A stretch of DNA of 64,000 nt from contig JANCRA010000033.1 in assembly GCA_024362935.1 (NCBI GenBank), forward strand, positions 8,777,714 to 8,841,713, in the 5' to 3' direction. The position numbers and the translations under genes were made by a program. Under the pieces are notes generated by a model, which ran no database searches, was not told the DNA's origin, and was given only the letters and a program-made list of their open reading frames with translations. This DNA comes from Setophaga petechia (lineage: Eukaryota; Chordata; Aves; Passeriformes; Parulidae). Below are positions 55,830-64,000 of this stretch, in pieces; within the stretch, counting starts at the first letter, position 1; each line of letters begins with the position of its first letter.

Positions 55830-58800
55830 ATCAAATGAATGGTCTAGACTCCAGAAATCACAGGAACAGACTTTGCTCCCAAGTGTTACCAATTTCCCAC
55901 TCTAAATGGGTTACATAAGCCCTGGCTAGTGGTTCCTTTAATTTATGGACGGTTTCTTTTTAATGGTGAAACATGTAATTAAAAAAAGCTAGAAATAGTT
56001 TTTCTAAACTTACTCTGGAAGGGAAGGAGAATTTCAGCAAAATTTTTTTCACCCAAACATTGCATAATAGTAGAAATGTCAAAGATTTCCATGGGGTTTC
56101 ATTTCATTCTTCATGTGGCTGTGGTCATGCAAGAAGTTTGAAGACTGCAGGGGCTGGCAGATTTTTGGAAGATCACACATCCTGGGTAAGTTTTCAGCCT
56201 GGGCTTTACCAAAGAATGCCAGTGGCCTTGTTTTCCAAACTGGGGCTGTATTAGACACTGGTGTGTCTTTGGTTTTCCTTTTTTCTGAGGAGAAAGAATA
56301 GATGCTGGCTGGAATTGGGTGTCTCGCTCTGGCCCTGAGCCTGATGGAGCTGTAGAGGCCTCCCTGCACAGGAACCATCTGGGGAGAGGAAAACCTCATT
56401 GAGCTGCTGTGTCCTCACCTTCAGCCACTGCCTCTTCTCCCCTGCATTGCTGGGGCAGTAAATAATTGCTGTGGCATTAAATAATTGTCTTACATCTTTA
56501 CTCCTGTTCCCCTTTCCCAGGTAGGAGAACCAGTGGTCTGGGCTGGCCCCACAGGCAGAGCACAGGAAGCAGAAAAACATTTCTTTTTTGGTGATAAGAT
56601 GTTCTCAGCACCTTAAACATGGGAGTCAATCTAACAGGAAAGTTCCCTCTTCCACAGAGTATTCAGATGTCTGGTTTAAAATGAGAAATGTGATTGCAGG
56701 CTCTAAAAACCTTCTGACTGGGAGTGTTGATAAACCCCAATCCAAACATTTCAGTGGATTCTCTTCTGTGTTTTTCTGGAGCTGCAGATGCACATCACTG
56801 CTGTGCTGAATGTTAAAGGTGGGTGCCAGTGGGAGCTGTGGTCTCTGTGCAGCAGGGAAGGCACCCCTGCAGTGCCCAGGCAATCCAGCAAACCTGGGGA
56901 GTGCCAGCACCCAGTGCTGCTGCACACCCTGCTCAGGGGCACTTCCAAAGCTGATGCTGAAGCTCCTTAGGCCATGGGCACTTGATGGCCTTAAACTCTC
57001 TGGGTGCTGTGGGGTCTCTGGGTTACGTGGTGCATCTCTGAAATTTTGCTGCTGTAATTAAAGTTAGAGATGATGAACTCTTGGAGGGTCTGTGAGAAGA
57101 ATGCCCTTCCCTCTGCTGCTGTTCCTCCCTTCGTGGCCAAGACCTGAGTGGGTTGCAAAAAGGGCTTTAAAATCACTGCATTCCCTCTTTAAAGCCTCCT
57201 GCTCTTGGCTTGCTGGAATTGTCCACGTAAGGCAGAATATTGTCTGCTCTTCAGATTCCCTCAGAAAGGAGGGGTAACAAGAACAAGCTGTGCAAAAGAA
57301 TTTAACGCAGTAAAGATGGGGGTAATAGTCATTCTCATTTGTCCTTTTATGTGAAACAGATTTTATTTTAAATGTACACTCTGAGTAGCTTAACCATATG
57401 CAGAGAGTTGTTTAGCAGGGTAGAAGCAGAGTTACCCCCAGGATGAATGAGAGTGTGAGTGGAGGTGCCCAGTGAGCCCAGAGCACTCCTTGGTGGCACT
57501 GGGACACAGGGGTGTCCTGCCCTGTGCTGCTGGCAGCCAGCAGATTCACCCCTGAGCCTCACAGCTGCTCCACAGAGCTCTGCTGGAGCTCTGGCACTTC
57601 TGTGCCTGCCCTGTGCTGCCTCTGCTGCCCTTAAAACCTCACCTCATGTTCCTCTGGTGCAGATGCCACCAACCTGTGACAAAAAGTGATGCAAATTGCA
57701 ATTGAGCAGGACTCCTATTAAAAATAAGAACAAATCAAATGCCCTGTAATGGTCTCACTGAGGCATTTCCCTGCTGCAGCAGCAATGTCACTGCCATGGG
57801 GGGAAGCTGTGCTCAAAACAACTCTGGGAAAGGCAAGGGATGGTGCCCACAGAGGCAGAACTCCTCTGCACCTTTGTATTCTGAAATTAGGGTTTGGAAT
57901 TAAAAGGCACATTTATAAGGATCAGCACTGCCTCTGTCAGATTTTAATACCTGATTTTTCCTAGAGTGGCTCCAGAAGACAAATTCTGAGTGAAATCTGT
58001 TTGCAGCACTGACCCCTGAGGAGAGGAGCTCCCAAAGCAGGTGGAACATGAGCACAGAGCTGGTGTCTGCTGCAGGACCCAGGGCTGATGCAGAGGAACA
58101 GGTCACCCCCACCCACCCCTCACACAACCTCGGGTTTTGTTCAAGCCCGAGCTGAATTCTTGCAGTGCTCATTACTGGGGTGTGGAGCTGATTCTTACAG
58201 GTGCTGAGCTCTCCATGAATGGCCTCCAAAGGAAAGGAACCCCTTGTGTTTGACAGGTGGGTGCCAGCAGCCCTGGGATCCTCCCTGCAGAGCAGAGTGC
58301 CACAAAGCCCTCGGGGAGAGCAGAGCCTGCAGCAAACCCAGGTGTTAACATCCTCTAAAAGCTGCCACGCTTGGCTGAGCCCGGCCCAGGCAGGCCTGAC
58401 CTAATGCAGGGCTGTGTGGAGGTGGCAGGGAAGCACTAATTCCAGCCCCTGCACTCCATCACAGCTGAGCTGTCAGCTCAGCTCAGGGCCTGAAGGGCCC
58501 CTGGTCACCCTGGGGCTCTCTGCCCCTCTGCATAACTGGATGCAGTTGGCTCCTAAAGAAACAGGGGGAGTAAATCTGAGGTGCTGAAAGAAATACTGCA
58601 GCAGAAATTACACTGTGGGGAAGGTTTTATACGTGTTGGGGTGAATTAATGAATGGGTTTGGGGTTTTTGGAAAGAAAAAAACACAACAAACTTTGTGCA
58701 CAAATACATAGTTTAAAATATATTCTCTTTCAAACGCCAGCTATTTTAACAACAGTGTAAATCAGATTTTACAGACCACATATTTCAAGTATGAAGTTCA

Positions 58801-59750
58801 TTAAATGTGTGAAATTCTAGATTAGCTGCCGGGTGTGGCCAGAGCCCCAGTAATGAATTGTAAATTCTGTTCAGGATATAATATCAGATTCCCTTGCCCT
58901 GGCGCTGATATGAAAGGACTAAAGCCACCTTTTCAAAACAGTCATAACCTTTCTTTATTGTCTTTATTTAGTTTAGCCATCATATGATATAATGAATGAC
59001 TGCATCAGTGTTTCCATCCTGAACCTAATGCACAGGTGTTTAACCTCATTAATTTGTGGGTTTATTATTATTAAACCAACTTATGCCTCAATGTAACTGA
59101 AATAAATGCTATCAGTTTATGCACATACCCAGTGCCCTGCCAGTGGGTGGCTGGCTGTCTTTAGATTGAAGAATATCACTCTAAACTACAATTCCCTTGG
59201 AATTTATGTGAAACAAAATTGATTAATGAATGATGCTGTTCTCATTCCACGGGAGCCAGGTACCAAAGGGAGCAGCTCTCCCTTGAGCTGCTGTATGCAG
59301 TGGCAGTGAGGGACAGATCCCAGAGGTGTGCAGCTCCACTGGGCAGGGCAGGCAGGGCAGAAATCCAGGTGCAGCTCCAGGGGTGCTGTGGGTTGATCCA
59401 GCACCTCTGGACCTGCTCTGCCTGGCCTTGCTGTTTGTTCCTCTCCCTCTCCCTCCTGCACCAGAGGGAAGGAGCTTCACAAGTCCTGATATAACCAATA
59501 ACGGGAATTTTCCAGGTAGCTGGGCCTGAAATCCAGGGCTAAGGAGAAGAATTGGTACCTCTCATTCAAGAGGTTGGAGACCTCTTCCCAAAACAGAATA
59601 TCCAACGGTGGATGAAAAGCCAGCTCTCTTTGGGAGGAAATTGGAGCAGCTCTGGTTCCAGACCTGGAGAGCTCTGTGTGGGTGGATTCCCTGGGCTGGT
59701 GGAGCTCAATGAAGATCCAACACTCTGTAACTCAGCAAGGGAGTGAAGAG
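55830..59750. other. Downstream intergenic DNA
   Basis: No gene recognised. From 58.6 to 59.2 kb the sequence is AT-rich and apparently free of repeats, with many TAATTA- and TTTATT-type words. It could be conserved regulatory DNA, though this is inference only. Confidence 0.45.
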
Positions 59751-59876
59751 GTAATTTGGACAGGTGCACAGGTAATTTGGACAGGTGCACAGGTAATTTA
59801 GACAGGTGCACAGGTAATTTAGACAGGTGCACAGGTAATTTGGACAGGTGCACAGGTAATTTGGACAGGTGTATGG
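59751..59876. repeat. 21-bp minisatellite, 6 copies
   Basis: Six copies of gtaatttggacaggtgcaca followed by g. Because 21 is a multiple of three, both strands show spurious periodic open frames. Each unit carries a CAGGTG E-box and a donor-like CAG|GTAATT. Confidence 0.95.
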
Positions 59877-60003
59877 GCAGGAATGAGCCCGAAGCAGCCC
59901 CAGGCTGTGAGGATGCTCCAGGGCTGCTCGGGAAGGGGCAGGAGCTGCCAGACTGCAGGACCTGGCACTGCTGGGGCTGTGGGAGCCAGGAGGGCAGTGA
60001 GGG

Positions 60004-60135
60004 CACAGCCCAGGGTGGGAATCCTGCCAGCCTCGCTCTGCAGCCTGGCACAGACATGTGGAGGGCACTGAACACACAGCCCAGGGTGGGAATCCTGCTC
60101 AGCCCTGCTCTGCAGCACACACGGACGTGTGGAGG
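60004..60135. repeat. ~75-bp tandem duplication
   Basis: The text cacagcccagggtgggaatc recurs 74-75 bp apart, followed in both copies by similar tgctctgcagc and catgtggagg / cgtgtggagg stretches. Confidence 0.85.
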
Positions 60136-60529
60136 CTGCTCCAGGAGCCCCGGGTGCGAGGGACACTCGGGAGAGCACTGTTTACTTTGGAAGGGCCAGC
60201 AGCTTTTGTCAAAAATACTTATTGTTGCTGTGAGACTGAAATACCTTTTGCAAGTGGAAAACAGAGATGTCTCCATGAAGTCTCTGATGATAAAATCCAG
60301 GCAGCTGCCCCAATGGCCTGAGAGCACATCCTCAGGAAGCCTTGATGCCTTATCTCCTAAAGAGCATGAGAAATAATCATAATTTTTAAAAATAATGGGT
60401 TTTATTGCCAAATGCCTGTGTGGAGTCGGACAGGGAGGTTCATCCTCCAGCAGGGCAATGCTGTGGATGGCTGACAGGATAAGTTAGGTTCTGCTCCAGG
60501 GCCTAGAGCCCCTGAGCCCCCCGGTGTCC

Positions 60530-60725
60530 TGCAGCTCTCCCCGGTCTCTCCTGCAGCTCTCCCCGTGCTCCTGCTGCTCTCTCCAAGCTCCTGCAGCTCT
60601 CCCCGTGCTCCTGCAGCTCTCCCCGGGCTCTCCCCGCGCTCCTGCTGCTCTCCCCGGGCTTCTGCAGCTCTCCCCGTGCTCCTGCAGCTCTCCCCGGGCT
60701 CTCCCCGGGCTCCTGCCGCTCTCCT
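60530..60725. repeat. Pyrimidine-rich ~18-bp minisatellite
   Basis: About ten imperfect copies of gctcctgcagctctccccg, interrupted by shorter ctctccccgggct units. The plus strand is strongly pyrimidine-rich, which favours non-B structure. Confidence 0.9.
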
Positions 60726-61463
60726 GTGCCGGGCACAGAGCTCCTTGCTCGGCCTCCTGGGCTGTGAGCCCGGGGTGAGCACCGGCCGGGCTGTTCCCGG
60801 GGACAAGTTCAGCTTCCAAATCCTCCCCCCGAGCCAGGGAGCTGCTGGGGTCGGGGCCAGCAGCTGCATCTCTGCCCTGTCCCCAAAGCCAGGCACACGC
60901 TGGGCACATCCCAGAGAGTGCCAGGGGCATGGGGGGGAGCTGGGTCAGTTTTTGGGGGGTAGGGATGAGGTCCAGAATGTGCCCCTAAAAGGAAGAGGAA
61001 GTATTCTCCTAAAGAGGGAATAAATAGCTAAAAATATTAGCTATTAATAGCTCCCTACCTCCAAAAATAAAATCCCTTAGTGATACCAAAATAAGAAAGC
61101 AAAGGAAAGTCGGAGGTATTTGGCCTTCCTTTGAAAAAGGAAGCTAAAAATAACTATATATATATAAAAATCTCTCGTTTCTAGGGAAAGTCTCTGCCCC
61201 CGCATCCAGCCTGCACAGTTATATAAGACTTGAACTGCATCCCCCTCTCCTCACAACGCGCTGGAGCCGCGGCCAGATGGAGAAAGGTTCCGTCAGGAAA
61301 GTTTAACTCAGCGGGGAAGCTGCAGCCAGTGGAGGACACGATTCTCTCGCTGAACTCTCCAAAAGCCTTGGAAATCTTACAGTTGTGTCATATGCTGGTT
61401 TGGGGAATGCTAGTCCGGAGGCAGCCGCCAGCCCTCTTTCACTTCTTTATTTATTTATTTCTC

Positions 61464-61483
61464 TTTTTTTTTTTTTTTTTTTT
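61464..61483. repeat. Poly-T run (20 bp)
   Basis: An uninterrupted T tract preceded by (TTTA)n; no flanking transposon was identified. Confidence 0.9.
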
Positions 61484-61880
61484 CGCGTTGCACTGAGTTT
61501 AATTTGGGTAGCAGGATTCAGCAGTTTTAAGTTGGAAAAAACTTAGTGGAAGAAGATATTTTAGGAAAAGCCTGTCATGTGAACTAGTGGGAGCCGATCA
61601 AACCGGGCTATTAAAAGAAAGAAATTGTATTTTTAAACGGTGCAGCCTAGGGCAGCCAACCTGCGTGCCCGGGGCCGGCAGCTCCGCGTGGGAGGCTCCA
61701 GGCCGAGCTTTCCATCGGGGTGGCCCAAAATCCGCTCGGGATCCCCCTGGCCGGGTGCCCCCGGGTTGTGCCCCCCCTCATCCTGCTCGCCCCCAGCTCG
61801 GCCCTTCCCGGCTCCGTTCAGTGCCCCCATCACCCCAAGGCCCGTCCCCAGTGCCCCCTGCGCTCCCCAGGGCAATTCTG

Positions 61881-61911
61881 ACTGGGGGCACTGGGGGCAC
61901 TGGGGGCACTG
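61881..61911. repeat. 10-bp tandem repeat (actgggggc-type), 3 copies
   Basis: Three copies of actgggggc with its linker base. The G runs could form a G-quadruplex. Confidence 0.85.
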
Positions 61912-62127
61912 CTCAGATTATAGCAAGGCTGAGGCTGGGCTAATTACTTATTTCTCCTGAACAGTATTTCATTAAAATCGGGTTTTTTCTCCACACGAAG
62001 CAGCGGCTTTGGGAAACCTCGGTTTCTCTTAACTGTTCCCAAACAGGATTCCCGTGATTCCTGTCCAGCAGCACTTCTGACTGCGCTGCTGCCGGTGGTG
62101 GATGTGCTCAGAGCCGGCGGGGAGCTC

Positions 62128-62428
62128 AGGTGTGCCACCTGTGAGGGAGTGTCAGGTGTGCCACGTGTGCCAGGGGTGCGGGGGTGTCAGGTGTGATACC
62201 TGTGTGGGAGATGCGGGGGTGTCAGGTGTGCTACCTGTGCCAGGGGTGCGGGGATGTCAGGTGTGATACCTGTGTGGGGGATGCGGGGGTCTCAGTTGTG
62301 CCATCTGTGCCGGGGGTGTCAGGTGTGATACCTGTGCGGGGGTCTCAGTTGTGCCACCTGGGCCGGGGGTGGGGCAGCTCAGGTGTGCCACCTGTGCGGG
62401 GGTGTCAGGTGTGATACCTGTGCCGGGT
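62128..62428. repeat. 26/34-bp minisatellite rich in E-box motifs
   Basis: About nine units of gtgtcaggtgtgatacctgt followed by g(n)gatgcggg. Most units contain CAGGTG, and some also CACCTG, CACGTG or CAGTTG, giving about a dozen CANNTG sites in 300 bp next to the CpG-rich region. Confidence 0.9.
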
Positions 62429-63100
62429 CCGCCTGGGGCTTTGCGGGACCCCGCCCGCGGTTCGAAGCTGCTAGCAGAGAGGGCTGGGAGGGGAAAATCC
62501 TCCAGGTCCGAGCCCGAGGGTCAGGTGCACTTTTGGGCCCTGCCCCGCCATGCCGGAGCTCAGCAGCAGCATCCTCACGGGAGAGCGGCTCAGCCCTGCG
62601 GCCGGGCAGGAAAAGGCTCCGGGATCCGGGGGTGCGAGGGGGTCCCGCTGCGGGGCTCGGAGCGGGTCCCCGGTTGCATAACGGGCCCGCGGGGCTGGGG
62701 AAGGGATTTCCGCCCCGACGTGTCCAAGGATGACAAAGGATAGGAAAGTGAGGTGCGCTGAGTTTCCCTGGGCTGCTGCAGTTGCTAGCCTGCAGGACAA
62801 CAAACGCGAGCAGCAGAAAGTTTGATTGCGATGCCTCCTTCGAGGCGATTTGGGGAGCGAGGGAGTGAAAAATGGAAATGCGGGGCGGGTGCCAGGCAGC
62901 CCTCCGCGCTGCCCCGGCCAAGCGCGGCTGCCGTGACTCACCGGGGCTCCGCTGACCCCGGCCGCGCTCCCCGAGGGGCGCCAGAGCTGCCCCCTCCCCC
63001 GGGAATCCTTGATGTGTGTGACCTCTGCATCCCTGCAGCAATGAGCTCTGTGCAAGCGCAGCCGCACGGAGACACCGAGCCCAGCGCCGAGAGGGAGGCA

Positions 63101-64000
63101 GATGCTCCTCGCTCAGCAGTGAAACCCATACATTGTGAGACCGCCGCAGTTCATGACACCCCCGGCTTTATTTTCCTGTTTTCTTTTGCTTTATTTTCCT
63201 GTTTATACATCGGACATGTAAACACACACGGGTTGTCTTGGTTTCGGAGGCTGCCTTGGCTATTTCGTTCTTGCTAAGCTCCACGTGTATCAGTGGAAAT
63301 CCATGGGGTTGCTCCTCTCCTAAATTGATCTAAAAATAGGAACAGAGAGAGGTCTGTGCAATGCCACTAAACAAATTCACCGATTCTTAATTTTTCTTTT
63401 CGTCTTTGTATGAAGAATTGAGCCGGTGGTAATTAGATGCCAAAAGCTGTGCCAGTAACAAGATGGGTATTAATAGAGTGCTGCTGAATTTAAAAGACAT
63501 AAATATAAGCTGGGGACTTCGCTTTTCTGAATGATTTATTCAAAGGTAAATGCAGCAGCAGCCTGAGCTTGTCTCTGCTGGGAAGAAGGAAAACTTCTGC
63601 ACAGAAGCCCCGTTGCTTTGAAAGGCTTTGCAGTTCCTGCAAGTTTTGTTTAAAAAGCACACACTGGGATTTTTAACATCATCCATATTTCTTTCTTACT
63701 CGCTCTCTAACTTTCTGCTCAACAATTAAGTGCTTGTGCTGCAGACTGAGAAAGCCGCAGAGCTGCCTTGGCCCGGAGCTGGGAGACGTCATGGATTCCT
63801 GAGTGTGAAGTTGCAGGAAAGCCCTCAGTTTGGGAGATGGAGCCGATCCAGGGGTTTCCATGGCACTGGGATAAACAGGAGGAAACAGTGAGGGAATCCC
63901 GTTATTTTACAGCATTCAAAGACTATAAACACTCGGAGCAGGGAAGGAAGTGGCCTTTCCCTCTCTAGTAACCCTCATCTCAGAGCAGAGAACTGACTTC
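63101..64000. other. Window end, AT-rich unique DNA
   Basis: Unique-looking sequence after the CpG-rich region. No splice-supported exon, repeat or RNA gene was recognised. Confidence 0.5.

Larger units (their letters stand above)
61640..63100. promoter_or_regulatory. Second CpG-rich region, possible promoter of the next gene
   Basis: CpG-dense sequence at about 61.64-61.9 kb and again at 62.43-63.1 kb, separated by a minisatellite. It looks like a CpG-island promoter. The next gene downstream of ATP9A in mammals is NFATC2, but no NFATC2 first-exon peptide was recognised on either strand, so the link is only positional. Confidence 0.45.

Noticed and set aside
59566..60411. 281-residue minus-strand frame with LSKLPVH repeats
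   Set aside because: Its core is the 21-bp minisatellite and the duplicated 75-bp unit; no recognisable protein.
60402..61023. Open frames with GELQE / SRS or LLQLSPCS repeats
   Set aside because: Translation of the pyrimidine-rich minisatellite in different frames.
62379..63277. Frames of 116-220 residues in the second CpG-rich region, including an NFATC2 first-exon search
   Set aside because: No match to the NFATC2 N-terminal peptides I know and no convincing donor site; GC-rich shadows are more likely.

Overview
The window is vertebrate nuclear DNA, most probably from a songbird or another bird. It carries one complete protein-coding gene, ATP9A, on the + strand. I rebuilt 28 coding exons (7467-51478), all with GT-AG borders and consistent phase. 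They give a 1047-residue protein with every P-type ATPase signature. The length equals human ATP9A as I recall it. An avian origin is inferred from the compact introns, the many short CR1-like fragments, several solo-LTR-like blocks and the GC-rich minisatellites; no species can be named.

Layout. 1-6.8 kb: upstream intergenic DNA, rich in repeats (CR1 fragment, two inverted copies of one LTR family, a piece of a second LTR family, a 34-bp minisatellite). About 6.8-7.9 kb: CpG island with the ATP9A start exon. 7.5-51.5 kb: exons 1-28 and introns. 51.5 to about 55.2 kb (possibly 55.8 kb): 3' UTR with a CR1 fragment and three candidate poly(A) signals. 55.8-64 kb: downstream intergenic DNA with an AT-rich, apparently repeat-free block near 58.6-59.2 kb, several minisatellites, and a second CpG-rich region at about 61.6-63.1 kb that could belong to the next gene. 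In mammals that neighbour is NFATC2, but no NFATC2 coding sequence was recognised here.

ATP9A is a class-2 P4-ATPase (lipid flippase family, relative of yeast Neo1) of endosomes and the trans-Golgi network. Cytosolic actuator, phosphorylation and nucleotide-binding domains are inserted between transmembrane helices, ten in all.

The most unusual structure is a set of minisatellites touching ATP9A exons. Arrays run directly into the 3' splice sites of exons 18 and 21, another ends about 16 bp before that of exon 14, and one starts about 24 bp after the 5' splice site of exon 15. Units of the exon 14, 18 and 21 arrays carry acceptor-like sequence, so these introns contain many decoy splice sites. 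No undescribed gene system was found; almost all other open frames are shadows of GC-rich or tandemly repeated DNA.
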